Positions 38,487-47,502 of a stretch of DNA of 64,000 nucleotides are shown piece by piece. Source of the stretch: Pedobacter caeni (lineage in GTDB: Bacteria > Bacteroidota > Bacteroidia > Sphingobacteriales > Sphingobacteriaceae); the NCBI RefSeq assembly GCF_900129215.1, contig NZ_FQUQ01000001.1:434001-498000 (forward strand). Reading direction: 5' to 3'. A model generated the notes under the pieces. That model had not been told where the DNA came from and did no database searches. It worked only from the letters and a program-made list of their open reading frames with translations. Both the position numbers and the translations under genes were made by a program. The stretch's first letter is position 1. The number at the start of each line of letters is the position of its first letter.

Positions 38487-39590
38487 ATGAAAAGTTACTT
38501 TTTGATCCTGATCATGATGATCATCTCTCTTAGGTTTTGTGATGCACAAAGCAAGACCGGATTCAAGTCCTGGAATCCGATGAAAGAAAAAGGAAATTTC
38601 ATTCAGGGGAGGGGTTGGTCTGAAGGTTTCAAAAATGACTATGATCGTTTGCCAGCGACTGCCGAAACCAAGGTTAGAAAGGCAGTCTGGGACTTATCGG
38701 AAAATAGTGCGGGGCTAAACCTGCGATTCAGCACAAACGCAGAAAATATCGTGCTGAAATTTGCGGTCAAAGAATCCCTTCAGATGCCCCATATGCCTGC
38801 TACAGGAGTAAGTGGTGTGGATCTGTATGCTAAAGATCAGAATGGTAAATGGCTATGGTGCGCCGGAAAATTTGCTTTTGGTGATACCATCAGCTACCGG
38901 TTCAATAACATCTCAGGAAATGATCAAGGTAGGAAAGATCGGGAGTATACGTTGTATCTTCCATTATATAACAGTATAAAATGGATGGAAATTGAGGTTG
39001 CAGCAGATCGTGATTTCAAGCCAAGCCCGGTGCGTCCTGAAAAGCCCATCGTTGTTTATGGAACTTCTATCGCTCAGGGCGCATGTGCTACACGTCCAGG
39101 GTTAGCCTGGACTTCTATTTTAGGGAGAAAACTGAACAGACCTATGGTCAACCTCGGCTTTTCGGGAAATGGAAGGCTGGAAACTGAGGTCCTGGATTAC
39201 CTGTCTGAGATTGATGCCAGTTTGTATGTACTGGATTGTATGCCAAATCTGACTGGTGAGGACATTTCTACCCTTAAGAATAAAATTGTGGATGCCGTAG
39301 TTCTTTTGCAGCGTAAACGTCCTGGCGTCCCTATTCTTTTAACTGAACATGACGGCTATTCGGAAGAAGAGATGCAGCAGGTTAAGAAAAAAGAATATGA
39401 AAAGGCAAATACAGCAATGGCCCAGGCTGTTGATGCCTTAAGAAAAAAAGGATCAAAAAACATTCATTTACTGACTAAGAAGGAAATAGGACAGAACATA
39501 GAAAGTACGGTTGACGGGGTACATCCCAATGATATTGGAATGATGAATTATGCGAACGCCTACGAAAAGAAAATTAAGACTTTTCTTTAG
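38487..39590 (+). CDS. Exported SGNH/GDSL hydrolase
   Basis: The 367-aa protein has a signal peptide (ending FCDAQS, about 20), an N-terminal beta-sandwich (about 35-180) of the type found before some SGNH esterases, and a C-terminal SGNH hydrolase domain (about 185-367). IVVYGTSIAQGAC supplies the nucleophile Ser block, NLGFSGNGRLE the Gly/Asn block and VDGVHPNDIGM the catalytic Asp-His. These are typically carbohydrate esterases acting on acetylated glycans; the substrate here is not known. It stands alone. Confidence 0.85.
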   Translation: MKSYFLILIMMIISLRFCDAQSKTGFKSWNPMKEKGNFIQGRGWSEGFKNDYDRLPATAETKVRKAVWDLSENSAGLNLRFSTNAENIVLKFAVKESLQMPHMPATGVSGVDLYAKDQNGKWLWCAGKFAFGDTISYRFNNISGNDQGRKDREYTLYLPLYNSIKWMEIEVAADRDFKPSPVRPEKPIVVYGTSIAQGACATRPGLAWTSILGRKLNRPMVNLGFSGNGRLETEVLDYLSEIDASLYVLDCMPNLTGEDISTLKNKIVDAVVLLQRKRPGVPILLTEHDGYSEEEMQQVKKKEYEKANTAMAQAVDALRKKGSKNIHLLTKKEIGQNIESTVDGVHPNDIGMMNYANAYEKKIKTFL

Positions 39591-39614
39591 TCAGCTTTGC
39601 CGGTGCTCCGGAAC

Positions 39615-40043
39615 TTATTTTACTTTTTTGCGTTGATAGGCGACAACTTTCCAATCCGCTCCATCTTTAATAAGGTGATAGGATTGAAGGAGCTTTTTAT
39701 TTCGGCAAATAATAGATAGTGCTCCCGCATTGTCTTTAATTTCCAATGCAGTTACCTCGTATATTAAAGGGGTTTCCGGGAGTGGCGTACCAGACCTCTC
39801 CGGAGTCTCCTGATGATAAACTACGTTAAAGTTTCCAATGCGTTCTGGCCAGTAATTCTCATAATATTTATTTTTAACAACTACAAGTGTCACTGTTTCG
39901 GGGTTAACCTGCGCCTGAAAACTTTTATGATTGACTACACAATTCAGGATTGCTACCGTATTCTGAAATTTAACAAAATCGGATTTAACCTTGTTGCTAC
40001 ATGCACTTAAGATGAGGACCAGTGCCAAAAGAGGAGGCCTCAT
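39615..40043 (-). CDS. Small lipoprotein of unknown function
   Basis: The 142-aa lipoprotein has a signal ending LILSAC (Cys15). The rest is beta-rich and polar, with a NTF2/DUF-like pattern near the end (LIKDGADWKVVAYQRKK) similar to small periplasmic lumazine-type domains; no family can be assigned. It follows the CLC gene by 2 nt on the same strand, so the two are cotranscribed. Confidence 0.6.
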   Translation of the reverse strand: MRPPLLALVLILSACSNKVKSDFVKFQNTVAILNCVVNHKSFQAQVNPETVTLVVVKNKYYENYWPERIGNFNVVYHQETPERSGTPLPETPLIYEVTALEIKDNAGALSIICRNKKLLQSYHLIKDGADWKVVAYQRKKVK

Positions 40044-40045
40044 GT

Positions 40046-41920
40046 TTAGTTTAATTTGCTCAGCTTGTAGAATTTTCTTCCTTTAATCAGCATTTTCATT
40101 CTTTGTCTTTTTAAGGATAAATTTACACCTGCTTCATTGCTTTCCCGGACCTGAGTTTTATAAGCCTTCAGAATATCTCTGTAAGTAAGGACACCAATAA
40201 TTTTGTGTGCATGATCTATGACTGGTATCAGCTCTTCTTCCTGTTCAGACATTAATTCTACGGCTTTAGAAAGGCTGTCGTTGCTCTTAACCACATGAAA
40301 TGATTGTTTTAACACCTCAGAGACAATTGTATTTTCATCTATTCTATCATTGTACAGGTCTGTAATGGCTACGGTTCCTAAAAAATCACCCCGATCATCC
40401 ACCACTATAAAATGGTTGTCTGTTAAAAGGTTGTTGTTTAAAAGGGCCTTGATCTCCTTCACAAGTGTGAGTGGGCTAAGCACTACAGATTCGTTTGAGA
40501 TGACCTGTGCCACGGATAGTTTTCTCAGCACATCGGGTGCATAAGAATCAGGAGTATAGATCCCTCTTCTGGCAATTTTTTCTGTCATAATTGTATTTTC
40601 CATGAAAAAGAAAGAAACGAGATATGAAGCCGTACAGGCACCCAGCAGAGGCAATAATGCTGCGGGTTCCATCGTCGCTTCCAGCGCAAAAGCAATACTG
40701 GTGAGGTAGGCACGGGAGGCACCTGCAAACATTGCCGACATACCGACAAGAGCTGCCATAGGCAGACTTAAACCGGCTGAAGGAAAAAACAGCATCAAAA
40801 TAGAACCGATAATTGCTCCGCAGGCACCACCAATGGTGAGTAAAGGGGCAAGGGTTCCACCAGAGGTGCCACTGCCCAGTGCTATCGCCCAGGACAGGAA
40901 TTTAAAGAAAGACAAGCTCAGCAATAAAGCGAAAGTAACATTACCGGAAAGCACATTGATAATGTTGTCATAACCCACACCAAGAGTATTGGGTTCATAA
41001 AAACCAATCAGACCAACGGCAAGCCCGCCTATAGCCGGCCACCAGATCCAATGGATAGGCAGCTTTTCAAAAAGATCCTCAATGGCATAAACGGCTTTGG
41101 TCAGGCCAAGTGATAAGAAGCCGGTCACAATACCTATACAGCTATACATTCCCAGGGCGATATTGCCAGGAATACTGAGGTGTGGCATCGGAAATACCGG
41201 TCCCGATTCAAATAAAAAATGATGTCCGGCGGCACCTGTGATGCAAGCCAGTGCAACCGGAAGAATGGCCTTTGGTGAAAATTCAAAAAGTAAAAGCTCA
41301 ATTGCCAGGAAAACTGCTGCTATGGGTGTCCCGAATATGGCAGACATACCGGCAGTTGCCCCAGCGGCAAGGATCACCTTTCTTTCATTGGAAGTGATTT
41401 TGAACAGTTGCCCTAAAGTGGATCCTAAAGCACCTCCGGTAGCAATAATAGGTCCTTCAGCACCAAAAGGTCCTCCGGTTCCGATGGCAATTGCTGAAGA
41501 TATCGGTTTTAAGAAAGTGATGATTGGTTTAATTTTGCTGTCGTTGACCAGGATCTGCTCCATGGCCTCAGGGATTCCATGCCCACGGATGGCTTTAGAT
41601 CCATAAAGTGCCATGATGCCAACCAACAGGCCTCCAATTACAGGAATTAAAATGACCCATATGCCCAGATGATTGGCGGCAGGGCTATGAAAACCGATGT
41701 CTACTGAACCATAGAAGGCCAGGTTAGTCACCAGGTTGATTAAATAAATCAGGAGTTTTGCAATAATACTAATGAGTATGGCGACGAAAATTGAAAAAAC
41801 AGAGATCTGTATCAATCGTTTTTTCTCAGAAAAGTTTTGCTTTTTATCCTGCTCCTGAAAGGGCGGAAACTCCAGTAAAGGGGAAACAGGAATGCCACTT
41901 TTATAGTTTGTTCTCTTCAT
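40046..41920 (-). CDS. CLC-family chloride channel or H+/Cl- antiporter with CBS domains
   Basis: The 624-aa membrane protein has the CLC core (about 40-440) with GTGGPFGAEGP (gating Glu in the GxEGP block), ALGSGTSGGTLAPLLTIGG (the GxFxP-equivalent selectivity loop) and about ten hydrophobic segments. Two CBS domains form the C-terminal part (about 465-605), suggesting nucleotide control. The ATG at 41920 is preferred over a TTG five codons upstream. Transport of chloride is the usual role; fluoride or nitrate selectivity cannot be excluded. The residue in place of the selectivity Ser deserves checking. Confidence 0.9.
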   Translation of the reverse strand: MKRTNYKSGIPVSPLLEFPPFQEQDKKQNFSEKKRLIQISVFSIFVAILISIIAKLLIYLINLVTNLAFYGSVDIGFHSPAANHLGIWVILIPVIGGLLVGIMALYGSKAIRGHGIPEAMEQILVNDSKIKPIITFLKPISSAIAIGTGGPFGAEGPIIATGGALGSTLGQLFKITSNERKVILAAGATAGMSAIFGTPIAAVFLAIELLLFEFSPKAILPVALACITGAAGHHFLFESGPVFPMPHLSIPGNIALGMYSCIGIVTGFLSLGLTKAVYAIEDLFEKLPIHWIWWPAIGGLAVGLIGFYEPNTLGVGYDNIINVLSGNVTFALLLSLSFFKFLSWAIALGSGTSGGTLAPLLTIGGACGAIIGSILMLFFPSAGLSLPMAALVGMSAMFAGASRAYLTSIAFALEATMEPAALLPLLGACTASYLVSFFFMENTIMTEKIARRGIYTPDSYAPDVLRKLSVAQVISNESVVLSPLTLVKEIKALLNNNLLTDNHFIVVDDRGDFLGTVAITDLYNDRIDENTIVSEVLKQSFHVVKSNDSLSKAVELMSEQEEELIPVIDHAHKIIGVLTYRDILKAYKTQVRESNEAGVNLSLKRQRMKMLIKGRKFYKLSKLN

Positions 41921-42172
41921 TTTTATGGATATCAACTGACATTTCGGACCAGAAATGTCAATAATGGGAGCAAAGCTATAAAATATAATTCAAAAATACA
42001 TCTATTTATATTGTTAAATACATAGTAAATATCTAGTAATTGTTATTTTATTCTTATTAAATATTGTTTATGCAATATTTTTACAGTTTGATCTATTGGA
42101 GTTAAGTGGCTTTATTAAAGAGATTAATTACATTTGCGGATATTCATTGTATTTGTTAGAATTAGCCTGTTC

Positions 42173-42871
42173 ATGAAAGAAACCAAAAATGATTGTGACC
42201 TGAATGTTTGTTTTTTGTGCCATAATTGTCTTCCCGAATGGGTTCCGGCAATTGCTGTCCACAGGAAAAATTTTGAATTTAAAAAAGGAGAACAAATATT
42301 TAAAGAAGGGGATGCGGTAAATGGAATGTACTTTATTTCTAAGGGAACAGTAAAGGTTCATAAACGCTGGGATAAGGAAAAAGACCTGATCATCCGTTTT
42401 GGGAAGCCAGGAGACATGTTGGGCCATCTGGGATTAGGGAAAGATCCTATTTTCCCGGTCACTGCTACTGCACTGGAACCAGTGGTGATCTGTTATGTAG
42501 ACATGGCTTTTTTTGAAGCTTCTTTAAAGGTTAATCCGGGCTTTACCTATAAGCTGATGCGTTTCTTTGCCGATGAATTGCAGGAGTCGGAAAAGAGAAT
42601 GAGAAACCTTGCTCATATGTCTGTTAAAGCAAGGATTGCACAGGCATTTCTGTCGCTGATGTACAAATTTGGAGCGGACAAAAACGGAATGATTGGCCTT
42701 GAAATTACGCAACAGGATATTTCTTCCTACGCTGGTGTATCCTATGAGACCTTATTTAAGGTTAATCAGGAACTAAAAAGACTGGGGATTATTGAAATAA
42801 ACGGTAAAGCAATTGCGATCAAACAAGAGGAGCAACTGATCCGGATTGTGAAAGAAGATAACCAACAATAA
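42173..42871 (+). CDS. Crp/Fnr-family regulator with FNR-like cysteines
   Basis: The 232-aa protein has a cNMP-binding-type domain (about 30-140) and a C-terminal winged HTH (about 165-225, with ITQQDISSYAGVSYETLFKVNQEL). I start at the ATG at 42173; the longer reading begins with TTG. The first 20 residues hold Cys8, Cys13, Cys16 and Cys19, and a central Cys107 aligns with the fourth cluster ligand of E. coli FNR. This suggests a [4Fe-4S] oxygen sensor. A paralogue at 54387 keeps Cys at 7, 12, 15 and 106. The convergent NamZ-like gene starts at the next base. Confidence 0.85.
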   Translation: MKETKNDCDLNVCFLCHNCLPEWVPAIAVHRKNFEFKKGEQIFKEGDAVNGMYFISKGTVKVHKRWDKEKDLIIRFGKPGDMLGHLGLGKDPIFPVTATALEPVVICYVDMAFFEASLKVNPGFTYKLMRFFADELQESEKRMRNLAHMSVKARIAQAFLSLMYKFGADKNGMIGLEITQQDISSYAGVSYETLFKVNQELKRLGIIEINGKAIAIKQEEQLIRIVKEDNQQ

Positions 42872-44107
42872 TCAGGGATATAGGAGATACTTTGCCCTTA
42901 TAGCTTTAAATTTCTGCAATCCAGGCTCCCAGCTTTTTCTGATGTCTGCTTCCGATACTCCTGCTATGATCTGTTTTCTCAATTGATCAGTACCTATACG
43001 CAGATCAAAAGCCGATATATCCTGGTTTGCTCTTCCTCCCGGACTAAAGAAATTGGCTTTATCCGGATAGGCCTTGTACAATTCAATTAACAATGATAGA
43101 TTAATCTGGCGATTTTTCCGAAGCTCGCTGATATCAAAATTCCGTAGGTCAATGCCATAACAAACCGCGTCTTTGTGACGTGGACGCTCACTCATTCCGG
43201 GAATACTGACCGGTTTGTATGAAAATGAATACTTGTCTTTCAGAGCTGGTGCTCCCAATATCGTAAATGGCATATAAGTTCCCCGTCCTTCATTGATCGC
43301 CGTTCCTTCAAACATACATAAGCTCGGGAAAAGCATCACGGCTTGTTGTGTATTTAAATTCGGTGAGGGGTGTATTGGTAATACATAAGGCAGGTCATGA
43401 TTGTAGTTGGCCACTTTTATAATATTTAGTTTGCATTTTTCTTTCAGGTAACCTTCACCGTTAAGGTATTGCGCAAATTCACCGATAGTCATGCCATGTG
43501 TCATGGGGGTATAATGGATCCCTATAGCAGATTTAAACCTATCATCCGTCATTACCGGCCCGTCTACTACATAAGCGTTGGGATTGGGTCTGTCAAGAAT
43601 CAGCAGTTCTTTGTTGTTTTCTGCACAGGCTTCCATCACATACTCAAGTGTATTGATATTTGTATAATAGCGGCAGCCTACATCCTGAATATCAAAAACC
43701 ATAAGGTCTATATCCTCCAGCTGTTTTTTTGTTGGTTTCTCGTTTTTACCATATAAAGAGATGATTGGAATGCCGGTTTTAGCATCTACCTCATTGCCCA
43801 CCACAGCTCCATTACTGGCATTGCCTCTAAAGCCATGCTCTGGTCCAAACACCTTTACAATTTTGATCCCAAGGCTCACTAAACTATCTACGCTGCTTTT
43901 CTTACCAATAATGGAACTCTGATTTGCAACCAGACCAATTCGTTTTCCTTTTAGATAAGGCAAATACTTTTCAGTCTGGTCGGCACCTGTAATAATTCCC
44001 TGTTTATTGGTTGCCCTTTGTTGGGCTGAAGACGTAATTTGTGCAGTACATTCAATGTTGCTGATCGCCAGAAGCGTAAAAAAAAGTATAGAAATAAATC
44101 TTATCAT
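42872..44107 (-). CDS. DUF1343/NamZ-type exo-beta-N-acetylmuramidase
   Basis: The 411-aa exported protein has a signal peptide (residues 1-22, FISILFFTLLAISNIECTAQ). The family pattern includes KRIGLVANQSSIIG, FGPEHGFRGNASNGA, VFDIQDVGCRYYTNINTLE, ILDRPNPN and NEGRGTYMPFTILGAPAL, all typical of DUF1343, whose Bacillus member NamZ removes MurNAc from the ends of muropeptides. It would act in the periplasm in peptidoglycan recycling. It is convergent with the FNR-type gene with no gap. Confidence 0.9.
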   Translation of the reverse strand: MIRFISILFFTLLAISNIECTAQITSSAQQRATNKQGIITGADQTEKYLPYLKGKRIGLVANQSSIIGKKSSVDSLVSLGIKIVKVFGPEHGFRGNASNGAVVGNEVDAKTGIPIISLYGKNEKPTKKQLEDIDLMVFDIQDVGCRYYTNINTLEYVMEACAENNKELLILDRPNPNAYVVDGPVMTDDRFKSAIGIHYTPMTHGMTIGEFAQYLNGEGYLKEKCKLNIIKVANYNHDLPYVLPIHPSPNLNTQQAVMLFPSLCMFEGTAINEGRGTYMPFTILGAPALKDKYSFSYKPVSIPGMSERPRHKDAVCYGIDLRNFDISELRKNRQINLSLLIELYKAYPDKANFFSPGGRANQDISAFDLRIGTDQLRKQIIAGVSEADIRKSWEPGLQKFKAIRAKYLLYP

Positions 44108-44231
44108 TTTAGAAGGGTTATAATTTCCTGATTATCACTGCCGATATGCGGAATGTCTCCAGGCCACAAAGGCTAAAATAGTGAATTTGGTTTAATAGTT
44201 TAACTGTTTCTTCTGGCTTCAGCAATTACAG

Positions 44232-45005
44232 CTAAAAGACAACTTTAGTTGCGGCAGTGATTGCTCTTGTTTTAGGATGTTGAAGCAGGCCAATCACTTC
44301 CCAGCCATTGGGGTTGAAATCTTCAGAAACTGAAATGTTTACCTCGCCTTTTTCAGCTTTCTCCAGATTAAATGAATAAAGTTGCCGCACGATCTGTGCA
44401 TGGGCCAATGTCCGTCCTTCATTTTCACCACGTTTTACCTTTGTGATGGCCTCTTTCTGTACAACTGCGATTACCAGTTCAGCGTTGTCGCTATTTCCGT
44501 TAAGCTGATAATTCAAGGCCATTTTGCCCGACTGTATTTTTCCATGAAGGCTTAACGTAGCTTCAGGTGTACCTTTTAAGGCGCTGTTGATCGCATAATC
44601 TGTTGCGGATTCATTGGAGCCTACAAATTCCGTTTTGCCATTTACAACCAGCTGTGGCGTGTAGACCTGGGCACCTAGTTTACTTGCATATTGGTACTGG
44701 CGTTTGGAATAATCGGAATTACTGAAAGCATCCTTCCAGCCCAAACGGTCCCAGTAATCGACATGATAAGTCAGCACATACACTGGTCTGTTGCCGGCTT
44801 CTTTCTGGATTTTAGCCAACAGCTCGTCGGCAGGGGGGCAGCTTGAGCAGCCTTCGGAGGTGAACAGTTCGAGAACGGCAAAGCCATCACCTTTAATGTT
44901 GCGTTCTGTGGATGATTTTGAAGCGATACTTCTGCTGGCGAGGACAGCGCTGAACAGCAGGAGCACAACCAGTGCAGCTACTATTGAAATTTGTGTTGTT
45001 TTCAT
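44232..45005 (-). CDS. DUF1223 exported thioredoxin-like protein
   Basis: The 257-aa protein has an N-terminal membrane anchor or signal segment (about 7-27). The body starts AVLELFTSEGCSSCPPADELL, in which a CxxC pair sits at the start of a thioredoxin-like helix, as in DUF1223. HVDYWDRLGWKDAF and YTPQLVVNGKTEFVGSN are further family motifs. A periplasmic redox role is probable, but the partner is unknown. I start at the ATG at 45005. The gene lies between the second LytTR pair and a gap of about 120 nt before namZ. Confidence 0.88.
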   Translation of the reverse strand: MKTTQISIVAALVVLLLFSAVLASRSIASKSSTERNIKGDGFAVLELFTSEGCSSCPPADELLAKIQKEAGNRPVYVLTYHVDYWDRLGWKDAFSNSDYSKRQYQYASKLGAQVYTPQLVVNGKTEFVGSNESATDYAINSALKGTPEATLSLHGKIQSGKMALNYQLNGNSDNAELVIAVVQKEAITKVKRGENEGRTLAHAQIVRQLYSFNLEKAEKGEVNISVSEDFNPNGWEVIGLLQHPKTRAITAATKVVF

Positions 45006-45124
45006 AACTTTTGATTTTTTTATTTGATTCAAAAGTATTGCTCAATGGGGTGCAAACTAAGCTCCAAATGGCTGAACCGGACATTTCGAACCTTCAGTTG
45101 GACTACAATATGGATGGAAATCCC

Positions 45125-45886
45125 TTACCGGTTTTCCATCCAGGAAAGAAAATGGGCTGACTTCTCTTTATTGATGAGCAATTTATCAGGAGTCTCTATC
45201 AACAGCTTAACATAGAGCTTGCGCAAAAAGTAATGTTCCACTTCTTTGATCGCTTTGAAGTTAACCAGGTACTGGCGGTTTACCCTAAAGAACTGTTGCT
45301 GTGAAACCATGTTGCCAATCTGATCCAGCGCCTGATTAAGTGTAAACTCCTGTCCGTCGAAGCACATGATGGACGTAGAGTCGTTGCGGATATAAAAAAA
45401 GGCAATCTGTTCAATTTGTACGGTAGTGTATTTTTGATGCTTGAACACCAGAAAGCTGGTCTTTTCCTTTGGTTGAACCATACTGACCAGCATTTCCGCT
45501 AAATCGGGAATACTCTTCTGCTGGAAAAAGTTCTTCAGCTCATCGACCTTTTTAAAAGAGCTCGCAATGTCTTCTCTGGAGAATGGTTTGAGTACATAAT
45601 CTACACCGTTAGCCTTAAAGGCTTCGAGTGAATATTCATCGAAGGCGGTGCAGAACACCACGGGGCAGGTGATTTTTACAGATTTGAAGATCTCAAAACT
45701 GAGGCCATCGGCCAGTTGAATGTCCATAAAGATCAGATCGGGGTGTTTTCCTTCCGAAAGCGCTGAAACAGAAGCTTCTATGCTCTGGTATGGCCCGGTG
45801 ATTCTGGCTTCTGGTTTGATGTCCCGGATGATATTTTCGAGAGATTTTGCTGTTCTTAGCTCATCCTCAATGATGATGATGTTCAT
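45125..45886 (-). CDS. LytTR-family response regulator (second copy)
   Basis: The 253-aa protein has an N-terminal receiver with IEDE, phospho-acceptor Asp55 in LIFMDIQLADG and YVLKPF, and a C-terminal LytTR domain (about 150-250) with FFRVNRQYLVNF. Its start lies 20 nt inside the end of the kinase gene, so the two are translationally coupled. The receiver resembles that of the pair at 631-2471, pointing to paralogous systems. Targets are not evident from position; DUF1223 downstream is one candidate. Confidence 0.92.
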   Translation of the reverse strand: MNIIIIEDELRTAKSLENIIRDIKPEARITGPYQSIEASVSALSEGKHPDLIFMDIQLADGLSFEIFKSVKITCPVVFCTAFDEYSLEAFKANGVDYVLKPFSREDIASSFKKVDELKNFFQQKSIPDLAEMLVSMVQPKEKTSFLVFKHQKYTTVQIEQIAFFYIRNDSTSIMCFDGQEFTLNQALDQIGNMVSQQQFFRVNRQYLVNFKAIKEVEHYFLRKLYVKLLIETPDKLLINKEKSAHFLSWMENR

Positions 45887-46886
45887 AGATGATAGGGAGT
45901 TTGATTTGGAATATGTGATTGTCGTTCAGGATCTCTACCTTTTTGTCCAGTAAATGGCTGTACCTGAGTTCTATGTTTTTCAGGCCTACGCCGAGTGAAC
46001 CCGCTTCGCCGGTTTTCAGCTGTATTGGGTTTTCGACCACAATCTTTTCTCCTTCCTGGTAAAGATTGATTTTCAGGGGCCTTTGCAGGGAAACAATGTT
46101 GTGTTTGAGGCAATTCTCCACCAGGAGCTGTAAAGTGAACGGTGGAATAAGTGTACCTAAAACCTCATCATCCAGCGTACTGCTAAAAATAAAGCCTTCA
46201 TCAAACCTTGCCTTTTGTAAAAAGAGATAAGCATCCAGAATTTCCATTTCTTCCTTTAGATGGATCAGGTCCAGTTTGCGGCTTTCCAGTGTAAAGCGGT
46301 AGAAATTGGAAAGTTTCAGAATGAAGTCTACAGATTGCCGGTCCTCGGTTTCTACCATTGCTTTCAGGGTATTGAGGCTGTTGAATAGAAAATGAGGATT
46401 TACCTGTTGCTTTAGCAATTCATATTGGGCACCCAGGTTATCATTCCTGGTGCGCTCCAGTTCCATACTTACATGTTGGTTCTCGTAATTCTGCTGAAGC
46501 AGGTTCAGGAACATATAAAAGACAAGGTTGATCAGTATGCCCCGAACTTCTACCATGAGCATGACCGGTCCGAAATCAATATGGGAGAGGATGAGCTGTT
46601 GGATATAGGCAAGTCCTAACATAATGACCAATCCAACAAGTAAAGAGTTCAGGAGCTTTTTATAGGAGATACTTTGCTTGCGGGCTTTATCGCTTTTTCG
46701 TGATAGCATATAAATGTTGAAATACCACATCATCACTGCAAAAGCTGCAGTAAGACCTGCATTAACAATGGCTTCTAAAGCATTAAACTGATGGGAAGCC
46801 AGTTGTGGTACGGAAGACAATAATCCCAAAACGATTGAACTGGTCCATATAATGGTATGGGAGATTCTAAAGCCTGTTTTCTTCAT
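45867..46886 (-). CDS. LytS-type sensor histidine kinase (second copy)
   Basis: Starting at the ATG at 46886 (MKKTGFRISHTI) the protein has 339 aa; a longer frame to 47099 only overlaps the ohr gene and reads as noncoding. Four membrane segments (about 10-145) lead to a kinase domain with NPHFLFNSLNTL (His165) and a C-terminal ATPase (LVENCLKHN, GLGLKNIEL). The last residues read HHHH because the overlapping start of the regulator gene (ATGATGATG-like on the opposite phase) forces them. The sensed signal is unknown. Confidence 0.9.
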   Translation of the reverse strand: MKKTGFRISHTIIWTSSIVLGLLSSVPQLASHQFNALEAIVNAGLTAAFAVMMWYFNIYMLSRKSDKARKQSISYKKLLNSLLVGLVIMLGLAYIQQLILSHIDFGPVMLMVEVRGILINLVFYMFLNLLQQNYENQHVSMELERTRNDNLGAQYELLKQQVNPHFLFNSLNTLKAMVETEDRQSVDFILKLSNFYRFTLESRKLDLIHLKEEMEILDAYLFLQKARFDEGFIFSSTLDDEVLGTLIPPFTLQLLVENCLKHNIVSLQRPLKINLYQEGEKIVVENPIQLKTGEAGSLGVGLKNIELRYSHLLDKKVEILNDNHIFQIKLPIIYEHHHH

Positions 46887-47019
46887 CAATAAAGGGTAGT
46901 TTATTCCAATTTTTTTTATTAAAAATAATGGTGATCTAATGTATTGATAAATATTGTGATTGAAACAAAGAGAAGCCGGCGATGTGCAGCCTTCTCTTTG
47001 TTGTCGGCCAGAAAGATCA

Positions 47020-47472
47020 TCAGATGCTGATACTGATTTCGACACCGATATTGCCATGTGTGGCTTTTGAATAGGGGCAGGTCTGATGAGCGGCTTCAAC
47101 TACGGTTCTGGCCTGTTCAGCACTCAGTCCGGGAAGATGAACCTGTAATCTTGCCTGAAGTGAAAAACCGTCTTCTCCACTTGCCAGATCTACCTCTGCA
47201 TTTACTGATGTTTCTGCAGGGAGTGGTATTTGTAACCTGGAAGCATTATGCTGCATTGCCCCGATAAAACAAGCGGACCATCCTGCTGCAAACAACTGCT
47301 CCGGATTGGTACCCTTACCTGTAGTCCCGGGACTGGAAAGGCTGATTTCCAATCGGCCGTCTGTGCTTTTTGCTGCACCTTCACGACCTCCGGTAACCCA
47401 TACTTTTCCGGTGTATAAAACTTTACTGATTGCTGCAGTACCAACTGCAGTGATTACGGTTTGATTCTCCAT
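47020..47472 (-). CDS. ohr: Organic hydroperoxide resistance protein (Ohr/OsmC)
   Basis: The 150-aa thiol peroxidase reduces organic hydroperoxides with lipoylated partners. The reactive cysteines are Cys68 in AAGWSACFIGA and Cys132 in HQTCPYSKATHG, both in the positions typical of Ohr rather than OsmC. TNPEQLFAAG is the entry motif. No OhrR gene is adjacent. The alpha/beta hydrolase gene lies 30 nt upstream in the same direction, so the two may be cotranscribed. Confidence 0.93.
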   Translation of the reverse strand: MENQTVITAVGTAAISKVLYTGKVWVTGGREGAAKSTDGRLEISLSSPGTTGKGTNPEQLFAAGWSACFIGAMQHNASRLQIPLPAETSVNAEVDLASGEDGFSLQARLQVHLPGLSAEQARTVVEAAHQTCPYSKATHGNIGVEISISI

Positions 47473-47502
47473 TGTATTTAAGATTTATGATAATTGATTT
47501 GA

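Noticed and set aside
41238..41606. A 122-codon frame opposite the CLC gene
   Set aside because: It mirrors the Gly/Ala-rich membrane segments of the CLC protein and has no independent support.
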